Shown: positions 26,408-35,852, numbered from the stretch's first letter. The stretch is 64,000 bases of DNA from Serratia marcescens (GCF_006715005.1 NZ_VFMJ01000001.1:4216001-4280000); one strand, 5' to 3'. A program made the numbers and translations. The notes: generated from the sequence alone by a model not told the origin.

Positions 26408-26866
26408 ACATGACGAATGCTTCCTTGTCTGCTTAAGGTGTCCTCTCAGAGACGTTGGCTCCAGGGTAACCGGATTACCGTATTCTTGGCATTAAGCGTG
26501 AAAATGGCGATGCCAGGCGAGCAATACCCAATTTCGTTGAGGCGGGCACTACTCTCTGGTAAAAACGCTACGCCATACAATGCCGAAGCAGCGTCAATGA
26601 TGACGCCATGATGCCAACCGACGGGAAGAATGGCCGAGTTCTTGAATAGATAACTGCCTTTTCTTCATCCGCTGCGCATGTTTGTAGAATGAATAGATGC
26701 TTAAACAGAACAAGAATATCGCGAAATAAAACAAATCCACTTAACCTTTCCCTTGGTGTAGATAATACCCAACGTAAATTACGTACAGCTACCATCACTG
26801 CCAACGATAATAATTCACCGAACTTATATTTTGAGTCGGAACAACAGGATATTTAATCAATAGCCA
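26408..26866. other. intergenic region with a possible gene remnant
   Basis: No intact gene. A minus-strand frame of about 72 codons ending at 26,455 (reading GWHHGVIIDAASALYGVAF in its middle) has no start and may be the C-terminal scrap of a lost gene; I do not recognise it. The rest is AT-rich without clear signals. Confidence 0.35.
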
Positions 26867-26895
26867 CAAAAAAAGCAGGGAGGATAACCCTGCTT
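26867..26895 (-). terminator. intrinsic terminator of the small secreted protein gene
   Basis: Minus-strand stem AAGCAGGG / CCCTGCTT with a seven-base loop, followed by T7. It starts 19 bp after the stop codon of the gene at 26,914. Confidence 0.9.
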
Positions 26896-26913
26896 GTCAT
26901 TTAAAAATAAATA

Positions 26914-27198
26914 TTACTGGCATAGCGGCGAGTATTTTTTCATAAACGGCGATTCACAGATCGCATTCATTACTTCGCCTTTATCTTTTTCTTTAGGCTT
27001 GGCGCCTGTGTTGGTGTTGCCCGCACATTGCCCACCCTTTTTCCCCTGACCATTGATGCATTGGCCAAAATCGCTATTGCCGGCGCCGCTGGCGTTGCCA
27101 TTATTACCCTGCACGCTCTGATTGCCATTAAAACCGGCATGAGCATAAGACGCCATCATGATGCAGGCGCCGAGAAGCAAAGCTGTCGTCTTTTTCAT
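26914..27198 (-). CDS. small secreted Gly/Asn-rich protein
   Basis: 94 residues with a clear signal peptide (cleavage near AHA-GF). The mature part is rich in Gly, Asn and Gln (about 23-65, e.g. NGNQSVQGNNGNASGAG), followed by a Lys-rich stretch and a C-terminal tail. Four Cys (two in the middle, two near the end) could form disulfides. It has its own strong terminator. No family recognised; it lies downstream of the fimbrial genes and might be surface-associated. Confidence 0.72.
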   Translation of the reverse strand: MKKTTALLLGACIMMASYAHAGFNGNQSVQGNNGNASGAGNSDFGQCINGQGKKGGQCAGNTNTGAKPKEKDKGEVMNAICESPFMKKYSPLCQ

Positions 27199-27335
27199 AA
27201 CTTTCCCTTTTTGTTATTTAATAAATGAATAAAACAAGAATTAATATTCCCCTGATAAATTTTAATCATAATCCACTATCCTTTAGCGCTCTAAAGATAA
27301 CAGATGGGAATAATTAAAATTATCCCCCATCACGG

Positions 27336-27871
27336 TTAGGAATACTCTGCCTCTGGCGATAGTAACCAATACATAAAATCATGGCTGCGGTTTAACATCA
27401 GCTTACCCATTACCGAACGTTTATGGCTGTGCACCGTTTTAACGCTCACCCCCATTATTCTGGCGGTTTGCGATTGATCCAACCCACGCCGCATATAGCC
27501 AATAACCTGCCGCTCACGGGGGTCAGCGCCTGACCGGAAAAATGGCATACCGGGCCGGGATTGGCCAGGGCATCGGTCAGCAGCGTAAACAGGTATTGCT
27601 GATCGTCAGTGCGGTACAACACCCGGCTTGTACGCCTGGCTACAAGGGTCTGCCTTTCTTTAATGGTGACGACGTGTGCCTTTGAATAGGTAGCCCAGCA
27701 TCGGGTGCGCCGGATCTGCGAGGTCAACACGATGTCAGGCCACTCATCACTTCCTGGCGGCAGGAAATGCGCGACTTTATTATACTGCTGCGCATATCTC
27801 GCAATGCTTAACCGCAAGCCGGCGGCAAAATAGCGGTTTTCGTCATCAATCACAATATTGATTGGTTTCAT
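27336..27871 (-). pseudogene. LuxR-type regulator, frameshifted
   Basis: ATG at 27871 has AGGAGG 8 bases upstream. The first frame gives an N-terminal receiver-like region (INIVIDDENRYFAAGLRLS); the C-terminal LuxR helix-turn-helix (ERQVIGYMRRGLDQSQTARIMGVSVKTVHSHK) lies in another frame, 27336-27548. The frames join at an A5 run (27538-27542): one extra base would give a single 178-residue protein. Similar orphan LuxR proteins control fimbriae or capsule in Enterobacterales. It lies just downstream of the fimbrial operon. Either a real mutation, a sequencing slip or frameshift translation. Confidence 0.72.
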
Positions 27872-28121
27872 TGTCTGAGCCTCCTGTAGGCCTATTTCCC
27901 CTTATTTGCCAAACGAGAAACCATTCCTGATAAACAGCCCGGTAAATTTTGCCCCCACCGTTATTCATTTTACGCAGCCTTCCGCTTAAAATACTTTCAG
28001 CGGAAGGACCAAGAATAACAGCGCCTAATGAAACGTCTCGCTGAAAATCGCATTCCTAACGGGGTAACACATTCATAACGCCCGCTCCCATTAAAAATGG
28101 GGGCTGGCCGTTTAGTCACTG
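27872..28121. other. intergenic region between fimbrial operon and LuxR-type gene
   Basis: No gene. It holds an 8 bp inverted repeat CCTTCCGC (27,978) / GCGGAAGG (28,000) and, near 28,090-28,115, a GC-rich hairpin next to the fimbrial operon end. The promoter for the regulator probably lies here. Confidence 0.35.
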
Positions 28122-28934
28122 TTATATGATTTCTACTATCGCTACCACAGGCACAGAAAACGGGCCGGCATGCGACGTATTATTATTCCTGAGATCACCG
28201 TCGATAAAGATTTCTCTATTGCCGCCAGGCACTTTGACATAATCCTCGCCCACGCCGGTGATCAGGTCTCTAAACTTCAGGCTGGCGGTCATCCGCCCGT
28301 CCTGGCTTAACGACATGTTGGTGACATTGGAATTAAACTTAACGCGTAAGTAAGCCTCGCTGGCACAATTTACCTTAATGCTTCCCGTGGCCTGCCGGGC
28401 CGTAACGTCGCTGCTGAATGAGCCAAAGTCAACGATGGCATTCGTGTCAAGAATATCGCAGCTGTTCGTCCTGGGTATCTCTGGGGAACAGCCGAAAGGG
28501 CCACTCCATTTACCGTTAATTGCCACACCGAAGCAGAGTCGAAGAGGCCAGGTGCCAAGCTGGTTTATATCTCTCGTCGAGTTCGTTCCATTGCGCCCTA
28601 AATACCTGACTAACGGCGCAAGCTCCCCCATGGTTTTGGCCGTTTTCGTGCTGGTCTTGCAATCCGCCGTGTTGCAACTGCTGTTGGTCTCAGCCAACGC
28701 CACAGAGACACGTGGGGAGTTCGATAAGGTCATTACCACAGATAACTTGCATTCTCTTTGCCCATAACATGGGTTGGGTTCCTGCGACTCCGGTAAAATA
28801 CGGAGAAACGTAAAAGAGAGAAAAGCATAGGACCCACTTGTAGGCTCTATACGAGGAATAGCCTCAAAATTAGCGGAGCTGGCCGCATTTATGCCGCCGA
28901 AAAATATGATTAGCACTAAAAAAATCTTTTTCAT
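28122..28934 (-). CDS. fimbrial tip adhesin-like protein (MrpH-like)
   Basis: 270 residues from ATG at 28934, with a signal peptide (cleavage near ASS-AN). The N-terminal domain (about 20-150) holds several Cys (NPCYGQRECKL, SSCNTADCK) and the C-terminal domain (about 155-270) is pilin-like (DFGSFSSDVTARQATGSI) with a final strand VPVVAIVEII for donor exchange. Two-domain structure and last position in the operon match tip adhesins such as Proteus MrpH. Binding target unknown; the upstream in-frame start at 28976 is less likely. Confidence 0.75.
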   Translation of the reverse strand: MKKIFLVLIIFFGGINAASSANFEAIPRIEPTSGSYAFLSFTFLRILPESQEPNPCYGQRECKLSVVMTLSNSPRVSVALAETNSSCNTADCKTSTKTAKTMGELAPLVRYLGRNGTNSTRDINQLGTWPLRLCFGVAINGKWSGPFGCSPEIPRTNSCDILDTNAIVDFGSFSSDVTARQATGSIKVNCASEAYLRVKFNSNVTNMSLSQDGRMTASLKFRDLITGVGEDYVKVPGGNREIFIDGDLRNNNTSHAGPFSVPVVAIVEII

Positions 28935-29103
28935 CTGGTTACCCTGCCGGCAAAATGAATTATCCGACCTCGCCAATGGCGAAAATATTCCGCCGGTTAA
29001 GTGCCGTCGGTGTGCCTCTTTCCACCGCGTTTATAACGCGGCGGCTTTATTGCTGCCGCAGCCCGGCACCGGAGCAGTGCAGCTTCGGTGCCGGTCTAAC
29101 GCT

Positions 29104-29622
29104 TTACTCATATATGGCGGTCATGGTCGCCGACGCGGTGAAATTTCCCTCAGGTAAACCCGCGTTCTCTCTGCCGATCGGCACGGCGTAAAACTTAGGC
29201 GGATTATTCTGATCGGCAACCACCACCTTGGTGTTAGGCACATAGGTTTTATCCGCGTCCCCTTCGATGATACGCAACCCGAAATTAGCAAATTGCTGGA
29301 GGGGTTGGGCCTGGATCGAGCTGTAATCCCCCCATGGGACGGTCGTATAGCCCAGCATCACCTTAAGCTGGCCGCTGCCTGGTGAACCGCCGCTGCAGCT
29401 GACGGTGTAGGGGATCGGCATTTTCTTGTAGGTTTTACCATCAACCTTGGTGCTCACCACTTCCGCAAAATCAACGCTGATATCTTTACCCGTGTTGAGG
29501 ACGCAGTCGGGTGCCGCCACCAGCTTCCCGGTAAAGTTCACATTTATCGCCTGCGCCGCGCCGCTGGCCAGCAACCCCATGCAGGCCAAGGCGACCAGCC
29601 CTGGAATATATTTCATCTTCAT
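29104..29622 (-). CDS. minor fimbrial subunit (MrpG-like)
   Basis: 172 residues, signal peptide ending near AQA-IN. Pilin-type domain with the conserved Cys pair (APDCVLN; SVSCSGG), and a final beta strand GNFTASATMTAIYE. It is secreted by the Sec pathway and handed to the usher by the chaperone. Starts 4 bp after the preceding pilin gene and resembles it in the GKTYKKMPIPYTVSCSG / GKKKIPYSVSCSG stretch, so the two are related duplicates. Confidence 0.8.
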   Translation of the reverse strand: MKMKYIPGLVALACMGLLASGAAQAINVNFTGKLVAAPDCVLNTGKDISVDFAEVVSTKVDGKTYKKMPIPYTVSCSGGSPGSGQLKVMLGYTTVPWGDYSSIQAQPLQQFANFGLRIIEGDADKTYVPNTKVVVADQNNPPKFYAVPIGRENAGLPEGNFTASATMTAIYE

Positions 29623-29626
29623 CTCC

Positions 29627-30217
29627 TTATTGAACCTCGACTAATAATGTGGCGGAACTGGAAAAATCCCCGCCACTCAACCTGGCGCCGCCGCGTTTGA
29701 CCGGTACGGCATAGAGCAGTGGATAATTGGGATAAAAAAAGTTATGCCACTCGTTCAGCTTTAGCTGCTGGCCATTTTCGAACAGCAGCTTGATCGCCAA
29801 ATCGTCCTTCTCGCGGGTACGCAGCAAACCGACGCCAAAATTTGAGTTCTCGCCCTGCAATGACACTTTCATATTTCCGTTCGAGCCGGAGGTATCGCCG
29901 CTGCAGCTCACGCTATAGGGGATCTTTTTCTTGCCGTAGTTAACGCCGTCAATGTCTGCGATATTCAGTTCGCCGAAGGGCACATCGATGTCATTGCCGC
30001 CGTTGATTTCACACTTTGGTTTCGCGAGCACTTCGCCTTTCACCGTGACATTCACCGTCGCAGCCTGCGCCAGCTGGCCAAAACTCAGCACCGCCAGCAG
30101 GGTGAGCGCCGAAGCGGCAGCGGTGCTGGCCGCCAGCGCGCAGCCCAGAAGGAGATATTCGCCGCCGATGGCCAGCGTGCGTCGCCCTGTATCGCCCATA
30201 CCGTCCACCTCAGTCAT
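29627..30217 (-). CDS. minor fimbrial subunit (MrpF-like)
   Basis: 196 residues with an unusually long signal region (about 1-52, cleavage near AQA-AT) including a hydrophobic stretch. Pilin domain with Cys pair (KPKCEING; SVSCSGD) and C-terminal strand DFSSSATLLVEVQ. Its start overlaps the previous gene by 8 bp. A start further in could shorten the signal region. Related to the next pilin gene downstream. Confidence 0.77.
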   Translation of the reverse strand: MTEVDGMGDTGRRTLAIGGEYLLLGCALAASTAAASALTLLAVLSFGQLAQAATVNVTVKGEVLAKPKCEINGGNDIDVPFGELNIADIDGVNYGKKKIPYSVSCSGDTSGSNGNMKVSLQGENSNFGVGLLRTREKDDLAIKLLFENGQQLKLNEWHNFFYPNYPLLYAVPVKRGGARLSGGDFSSSATLLVEVQ

Positions 30218-30824
30218 AGTTCAGCCGGAAATCGATCGCCGCGCGGTAGGCACCCGCCAACAGCGGCGCACGCGTACGCTCCGCCATCACATAAAACTGC
30301 AGCCCGTTATCGCCCAGCGCCAACAGCTGCGGCCGGCTGCGGCTGCCCAGCCGCACATCGCGGTTATCCGCATCCAACAGCCGCAGCCCCAGGCCTTCGG
30401 CGCCCTGCACCTGCACCAGCTGCGGGTTATCCGCATCGGCCGGGGCGGTGAAGCTCACCGTTACTGCCGGCTGGTAGGCATCCCACAGCCGGTAACCGAG
30501 GCGAGTGTCTCTGATGGCTGCCCCCATGCGCGTGCAGTCGCGCAACCGCAGTTGGAAGGCCACTGGCTGCGTGCGGTTGCCGGGCACTGCCAGGCTGCTC
30601 GTAGTGGTTTCACCCAGCCAGATATCCTGGTAGGCCGAAGACATCTCCAGCAGGCAGGCGCCTTCGGTCAGCGCGCCATGCACAAACAACATGCCGTGGT
30701 TACCAGGCTCTGCCCGGCTCCCCTGGCTCGTCAGCAAAACCAGCGCCAATAACGCCGCCTGGCCTGCCCGTCGCGTTAAAGCGTCTCTTCCCTGGCTATT
30801 GCAGCCGTTATCGATTCTTTGCAT
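30210..30824 (-). CDS. minor fimbrial subunit (MrpE-like)
   Basis: 204 residues, signal peptide ending near SRA-EP. Cys pair (GACLLEM; LRDCTRM), GLGLRLLDADN segment and the terminal strand AAIDFRLNYD are typical of PapF/MrpE-type adaptor subunits. It lies 47 bp after the chaperone gene. Base composition is more GC-rich than the flanking pilin genes at the right end of the operon. Confidence 0.8.
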   Translation of the reverse strand: MQRIDNGCNSQGRDALTRRAGQAALLALVLLTSQGSRAEPGNHGMLFVHGALTEGACLLEMSSAYQDIWLGETTTSSLAVPGNRTQPVAFQLRLRDCTRMGAAIRDTRLGYRLWDAYQPAVTVSFTAPADADNPQLVQVQGAEGLGLRLLDADNRDVRLGSRSRPQLLALGDNGLQFYVMAERTRAPLLAGAYRAAIDFRLNYD

Positions 30825-30871
30825 GAGTTTCCCTGCCGCTTCAACTGATGGAGCGCCGCTGCCGGCGCCGA

Positions 30872-31621
30872 TTATCCTTGCTTCTCAGGCATCGCCTGAC
30901 AATCGCCAGCGCCACATTTGAAGGTCAGATCCGGGCGGCCGCCGTAGTCATTGATATAAGTCAGCACCGGTGCATTGCCCAGGCCAGTGGCGCCTAACAT
31001 GACGCTACCTTTCGGCGGCACCATCAGCGGTTCAAAACCGGCGGCGGTTTTACCGCTCTTGCTGCTGCGGGCATCGACCAGCGTGATGTAATACGGGGTC
31101 GGGTTATTGGCTTTAAAGCCCGCGCCCTGGCGGGTCAGCGTCAGCTGTTCTTGCCATGGGTTGAACGCGGCGTTTTTGTTCGGCACGATCGCCGCCGGGC
31201 GGTAAAACAGCTTGATGCGGGTCTGCAGCGCGATCTGCAGCGTGTTGGCCTTGGTGCTCTTCGGCGGGATCTCGCGCAGATTGAAGTAGAACAGGCTCTC
31301 GCGATCCTGCGGCAGCGCCTTGGCGGCCGGCAGCGCCTGCACCTTGACCTGGCTTTGCGCGCCCGGCTCCACCCGCTGCACCGGCGGCAACACGATCAGC
31401 GGGCTGTTGATTTTTTCACCCTGCTCATTCTCCAGCCAGCCCTGGGCCAGATAAGGCAGCTGCGTGTTTTTATTGGTGATGTTCATGCTGACCGAGCTAT
31501 CGCCGCCGTTTAAAATCACGCGGGTGCGATCCAGCGCGATGGCAGCCTGCGCCTGGCCGCTCAGCAAGGTGGTGGTCAGCAGGCCGGCTACCGACAGCGT
31601 TTTTACAGTGTTGTTTCGCAT
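30872..31621 (-). CDS. periplasmic fimbrial chaperone (PapD/MrpD family)
   Basis: 249 residues from ATG at 31621; an ATG at 31651 directly after the usher stop is possible but gives a poorer signal peptide. Signal cleavage near AQA-AI. N-terminal Ig-like domain (about 25-145) with the hallmark FYFNLREIPPK, then the C-terminal domain ending in a Cys pair (KCGAGDC). It folds pilins by donating a strand and delivers them to the usher. Confidence 0.93.
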   Translation of the reverse strand: MRNNTVKTLSVAGLLTTTLLSGQAQAAIALDRTRVILNGGDSSVSMNITNKNTQLPYLAQGWLENEQGEKINSPLIVLPPVQRVEPGAQSQVKVQALPAAKALPQDRESLFYFNLREIPPKSTKANTLQIALQTRIKLFYRPAAIVPNKNAAFNPWQEQLTLTRQGAGFKANNPTPYYITLVDARSSKSGKTAAGFEPLMVPPKGSVMLGATGLGNAPVLTYINDYGGRPDLTFKCGAGDCQAMPEKQG

Positions 31622-31651
31622 AATAAGCTTCCATTTGGTCAAAAATTGCAT

Positions 31652-34207
31652 TTACGGATTTTCCGGGGCATCTGCCTGGCCTTCACTGCCTGCGGCCACG
31701 CGCCGGCACGGCAGCAGCAGATCGCTCAGAGCAACATCCGTGCGCAACGCCGGCAGATCGATTTCACATTGCGCCTTCCCTTCCCAATGCACCGTCATTT
31801 GTTCACCGGCGCGGATACCGCTGAGGTAAACGCTGCCGCCGTCATTCACAATCCCGGTTTGCTGCCTGCGGCGGTTGAACACCTCGGCGCCAAACGGCGG
31901 TGTGCTGCCGTCCGCCAGGCGGATCACCGCCATGGCTTTCTGGCCGGAAATCACGTTGAAGCGCCGGTAGCCAATCGCCCCTTCGGTGAGCGTCGCCTGC
32001 ACCACCGACTGCGTCGCTTCAGCCTCGTCCGATAAGTTGGTCAGATCGATGCTCGCCCGGCTGCGGTAAAAGTTGCCGACGTCCGTCACCACCGCTTTGC
32101 CAAACATGTTGGTACGGCTCGTGGCGCCATAGCCGCGTACCGGTACCCCGGCCACGCCATCGGTGTCCAACAGCAGACGGGTGCCACCAAAGTTCCCACT
32201 GCGGTGCAGCGCCGCCCCCTGGGCGGTCAGCGTGGCGCCCCCTTGCAGACTCATGCCTAACGAGGAATACTGGCCGCTCTGATAACTCACGTTGGTATCG
32301 ATACGCGCCGCGTCGCCGTCGTGGCTGTAAAACGCGCTGGCGGATTCACCGCTGCGCGAGGTGCCGGCGGTCAACTGGTAGTTGTTGTGTTCATCCAGCC
32401 GTTGGTAGTAACCCACCCGCTGGTTGTTATTGTTACGGTTCCACGAGCTGCTGTAGCTGAGGTTGGCATCCCCTCCCCACGGCACCGTCAGGCTCAGATA
32501 CATACCGTCGTCGTTGGTCCCTCTGGACTTATTGCGATAGGCCGAGAGTGAGGCGCTCAGATTTTTCCACGCTCCCAGGTTGAAATAGCGCGACAGCGCC
32601 AGGCTGTAGCGTTCGTCGGTCGGCTTATCCCAGTAAGTCTGGTGGTCGTAGTTGAGATAGGTACTGATCCCCAGATCGCGGAACTGCTTGTTGAACGTAA
32701 TGGTGTACATTTCCCGACTTTTGCCGTTCCGCAGGCCGTGATAGCGCGCGTCCAGGTATTCGCTCATGGTCATAAAATTTTCTTCCGAGAAGCGATAACC
32801 GGCGAAGGTGATTTGGCTGTCGTATTCATCAAAGCTTTTCGAATAGCTCAAGCGGTACGAGCCGCCTTTTTTGGTGCCGTCGTCGATCGGCAATCTGGCC
32901 CGCGAATACGTGGTATCAAACGACAGCGCGCCGAGCACCAACAGATCGCGCCCCAGCCCCAGCGACAGCGCGTTATAATCGCCACCGGCGATGGCCCCGC
33001 CGTACAGCGACCAACCATTGCTGATCCCCCAGGAGAATTCACCAGCGGCGAAGGTTGGCCCTTGCACATGGTGCTCCCAGTTCGACGGCCGGCCGCCGGC
33101 AAACTTGAAGCGCACCATGCCGGGGCGCGTCAGGTAAGGAATGTTGGCGGTGTCCACCTGAAACTGCTGCACGCTGCCGTCTTGTTCTTCAACCTTGACG
33201 TCCAGCTTGCCCATTACCGAATCGCTCAGATCCTGGATGCGGAACGGCCCGGCGGCAACCTGCGCCTCATACAGCACGCGGCCCTGCTGGCTGATGGTGA
33301 CTTTGGCGTTGGTTTTGGCGATGCCGGTCACCTCCGGCGCATAGCCGCGCAGGTTAGGCGGCAGCATGTTGTCGTCCGACACCAGGCTGAAGCCGGTAAA
33401 GCGGAAGCTGTCGAACAGGTTGCTCTGCAGCGAATCCTCACCCAGCGCCAGGCGCGCGCCCCACTGCGGCAACGCGCGAAAAGCGTAATAGCGGCTCCAG
33501 TCAAACGTTCTCTGGCTCGATTCCCCTGAGCCGGTCTGGTGATTGAGGCTGGTCTGCCAGTCGGCCCGCAGTCGCCAGGCGCCCAGGTTGGCACCCACCG
33601 CACCATTGCCGCCCAGGCGCTGCGTCTGGCCGCTGCCGTTGCGGTTCTTCTGCACCTGGCCGTTCAGGTTGTAGTCCAGCAGCAGGCCGGGAATGCCGTT
33701 ATCCCAGCGCGCCGGCGGATCCCAATCCGGTGTGGAGTACTCTAAATAGGCCTGGGGAATGTTCAGATACAGCGCCGACACCGCCAGATCGCCCCTGGCC
33801 TCAATGCCCTTGAGGCTGGTCAGATCCAGGCACTGCTCGTTATGCCACCAGCGCAGCTGCTTGAGAAACTCGGTTTTAAGGCCCAGTTTTTCAACCAGCT
33901 GCGGCGAGACGCAGGCCGCACTGCCATCGGGATCGTTTTCCGGCGGATAAAAAGCCACCGGCTGCTCATCCAATGACTGTTTGTTCACCAATACCGTCAT
34001 GCTGTACTTGCCAGGCATAATGTAGGCGCCTTTGGAAAAGCGGCCGAGATCGATATTTTTACGATCGTTGATATCCAGGATGTCGGTGTTGAACTGAATT
34101 GCATCATCCGCCCGCCCCTGAAAGGCCAAGCCGCAGAGAGCCAGAGAAATACATATCCCTAATAAACTTAACGGGAGTGCCCCCGATTTAAATTTTCTCG
34201 CATCCAT
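31652..34207 (-). CDS. fimbrial outer-membrane usher (PapC/MrpC family)
   Basis: 851 residues, full length for a usher. Signal peptide (cleavage near GRA-DD), N-terminal chaperone-binding domain (FNTDILD onward), a 24-strand barrel with plug (YLTRPGMVRFKFAGG; SFRFTGFSLVSDDNMLPPNLRGYAPEV split across strands), and two C-terminal domains ending with a Cys pair (AQCEIDLP...LLPC). It assembles and exports the fimbria. It lies 29 bp after the MrpB-like gene. Confidence 0.95.
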   Translation of the reverse strand: MDARKFKSGALPLSLLGICISLALCGLAFQGRADDAIQFNTDILDINDRKNIDLGRFSKGAYIMPGKYSMTVLVNKQSLDEQPVAFYPPENDPDGSAACVSPQLVEKLGLKTEFLKQLRWWHNEQCLDLTSLKGIEARGDLAVSALYLNIPQAYLEYSTPDWDPPARWDNGIPGLLLDYNLNGQVQKNRNGSGQTQRLGGNGAVGANLGAWRLRADWQTSLNHQTGSGESSQRTFDWSRYYAFRALPQWGARLALGEDSLQSNLFDSFRFTGFSLVSDDNMLPPNLRGYAPEVTGIAKTNAKVTISQQGRVLYEAQVAAGPFRIQDLSDSVMGKLDVKVEEQDGSVQQFQVDTANIPYLTRPGMVRFKFAGGRPSNWEHHVQGPTFAAGEFSWGISNGWSLYGGAIAGGDYNALSLGLGRDLLVLGALSFDTTYSRARLPIDDGTKKGGSYRLSYSKSFDEYDSQITFAGYRFSEENFMTMSEYLDARYHGLRNGKSREMYTITFNKQFRDLGISTYLNYDHQTYWDKPTDERYSLALSRYFNLGAWKNLSASLSAYRNKSRGTNDDGMYLSLTVPWGGDANLSYSSSWNRNNNNQRVGYYQRLDEHNNYQLTAGTSRSGESASAFYSHDGDAARIDTNVSYQSGQYSSLGMSLQGGATLTAQGAALHRSGNFGGTRLLLDTDGVAGVPVRGYGATSRTNMFGKAVVTDVGNFYRSRASIDLTNLSDEAEATQSVVQATLTEGAIGYRRFNVISGQKAMAVIRLADGSTPPFGAEVFNRRRQQTGIVNDGGSVYLSGIRAGEQMTVHWEGKAQCEIDLPALRTDVALSDLLLPCRRVAAGSEGQADAPENP

Positions 34208-34236
34208 GATCCCGCCAACCTTTAACTTATTTATAA

Positions 34237-34782
34237 TCAGTAGTAATCCAATTTAAAACGAATGGCGGAGCGGTAATCCCCTGCGCGCAATACCTGGCTG
34301 TTAGCCACCAGCTGCATTGAATAATTCAATCGATAATCTTTTGTTAGGGTATTTTCTATTGACATCGGCACCCCAGGGTAAATATCCGCACCGATGCTAT
34401 CGACAATGCGCAATGCAATACCGCGGGCGTCGCCGATGACGCCGAAGTTTTTTCCTTCTGCATTACCGTCAAATATCATGCGGAAATGCTGGCGTCCAGA
34501 ATTAGCGGAATTATCACCCGACAACCCACAGTTCACTAATTTCAGCGTAAAGGGGCGGGTTAGCCCGTGCCCATCGCGGGAAATTTGTTCCACCGGCAAA
34601 GTTTTCATGTCGATGGTTTGATCACGGCTGGCCGACTCAAGGGCGCAGGCCGCGTTGACAATAGCGCCTTCCATATTGACTCTTCCCCAGCCAATAACCG
34701 AAGCCGTTGCCGGCATCGCCTGGGCCGTAAAAATCGCGACCAATAGGGAAGGCGCCACTACATTTTTGCCAATAAGGGCCAT
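34237..34782 (-). CDS. minor fimbrial subunit (MrpB/PapH-like)
   Basis: 181 residues from ATG at 34782 (AGGG about 10 bases upstream), with a signal peptide (cleavage near ATA-SV). Pilin domain with Cys pair (NAACALE; VNCGLSG) and the final strand AIRFKLDYY. Second position after the major pilin fits a PapH-type subunit that ends the fibre and anchors it in the usher. Separated from the pilin gene by a hairpin. Confidence 0.8.
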   Translation of the reverse strand: MALIGKNVVAPSLLVAIFTAQAMPATASVIGWGRVNMEGAIVNAACALESASRDQTIDMKTLPVEQISRDGHGLTRPFTLKLVNCGLSGDNSANSGRQHFRMIFDGNAEGKNFGVIGDARGIALRIVDSIGADIYPGVPMSIENTLTKDYRLNYSMQLVANSQVLRAGDYRSAIRFKLDYY

Positions 34783-34822
34783 AGAGATTATCCCTTGCAA
34801 ACAGGAATCCATTCTGGGGAAA

Positions 34823-34846
34823 AGCATGCGGGCTACCCCGCATGCT
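34823..34846 (-). terminator. hairpin between major pilin and minor subunit genes
   Basis: A 10 bp perfect stem (AGCATGCGGG / CCCGCATGCT, four-base loop) followed on the minus strand by TTTCCCC. It lies 22 bp past the major pilin stop. Such partial terminators or mRNA-stabilising hairpins keep major pilin output above that of the assembly genes. Confidence 0.7.
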
Positions 34847-34867
34847 GGCATTATTCAGATAAAGCGC

Positions 34868-35428
34868 TTATTGATAGTTCAGCGCGAAGTTAACCACGCT
34901 AGTGAATGCACCCGGAACGATAGTATCCAAAGCGCCACCATTACCTTTCAGGAAGGCGGTGAATTTCAGGTCAGCTGTTTCCTGGCCTGCTTTAATACCC
35001 TGACCTGCGGTCGCCTTGCCCAACTCAATCACGGCATTACCGTTTTCGTCATCGGTCATAACGATACTCGCCCCTTTAGCAGTGCTGCCGCTGCCAAACC
35101 CGATCATTTTATTATCCGTGCCAGCCGCGCCGCCAGGCTGACCGGTGAAGGTGGTCTGCACTGTCTTCTGTGTGGCGCTGGTGCAGTCTTGCAGCTTAAT
35201 GGTAACCGGCTGTTTTAATTGAGACTCACGGCCGTCCTTCAGGCTCAGGTTGGAGATCTGCCCCATTTTAATAGTTTGATCGATATCGCCCGGAGCGATA
35301 GAGCATGGCGCATCGATGATTTCACCGGTGAAAGTGACGGTACCGCTACCCTGATTCGCAGCCTGGGCCATCATAGAAGAAGCACCGAAGGCCAATACCG
35401 CTGCAATCATAATTTTGTTCAGTTTCAT
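34868..35428 (-). CDS. major fimbrial subunit (MrpA/PapA-like)
   Basis: 186 residues, signal peptide ending near AQA-AN. The N-terminal donor strand (GSGTVTFTGEIIDAPCSI), the Cys pair (APCSI; LQDCTS), Gly/Ala-rich loops and the terminal strand SVVNFALNYQ are classic for a type 1/PAP major pilin. First gene of the operon, divergent from a ToxR-like regulator gene with 424 bp between. Confidence 0.9.
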   Translation of the reverse strand: MKLNKIMIAAVLAFGASSMMAQAANQGSGTVTFTGEIIDAPCSIAPGDIDQTIKMGQISNLSLKDGRESQLKQPVTIKLQDCTSATQKTVQTTFTGQPGGAAGTDNKMIGFGSGSTAKGASIVMTDDENGNAVIELGKATAGQGIKAGQETADLKFTAFLKGNGGALDTIVPGAFTSVVNFALNYQ

Positions 35429-35852
35429 AGAGATTCCTTACATTCCTTAGTAAGTAGTGGGAAGAATTAAATCCTTAAGTCACGCATGCAATGCGGCAGC
35501 TTTATTCCTGAGATTCCTGCGCATTGTCTCCGTGGCTAATACGCTGCGTTTCCGCGCCCCGTATCAGTGGAAACAAATTTACACTTAGCGCTCTCAACTT
35601 GAAACGTTATATCGCAAAATACAAAAAACACGGGATAATTATCGATAACATAATAATCAAATAGATTAAAATTCCGATAAATAGAATTTAATTATCAATA
35701 TTTATATTAAAAAACTTGTAAGCAGATAAACATTTCATTTCAATTATACGAATAAAGAGAAAAATCCTATTGCCCTGCAGCCCAAGGGATTGAAAAAAAT
35801 AAAAAGAGGTCTCAGAATAATCTCTCGACAGGAAAGTTGACGGGTAAATAAA
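35429..35852. promoter_or_regulatory. fimbrial operon / ToxR-like gene divergent promoter region
   Basis: 424 bp, strongly AT-rich, with no gene. It should hold the promoters of both the fimbrial operon and the regulator gene. I saw no pair of long inverted repeats and no recombinase gene, so an invertible promoter as in Proteus mrp is not supported. AT-richness suggests H-NS silencing with the ToxR-like protein as antisilencer (inference). Confidence 0.5.

Noticed and set aside
25914..26495. 193-codon plus-strand frame across the tandem repeats
   Set aside because: It starts inside the ICE end, reads through tRNA remnants and terminators and repeats only because the DNA repeats; no ribosome site or family.
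26568..26804. 78-codon minus-strand frame
   Set aside because: AT-rich stretch with no start context or family; overlaps a different-frame remnant.
35429..35852. Invertible fimbrial promoter as in Proteus mrp
   Set aside because: No long inverted-repeat pair seen by eye and no recombinase gene next to the operon.
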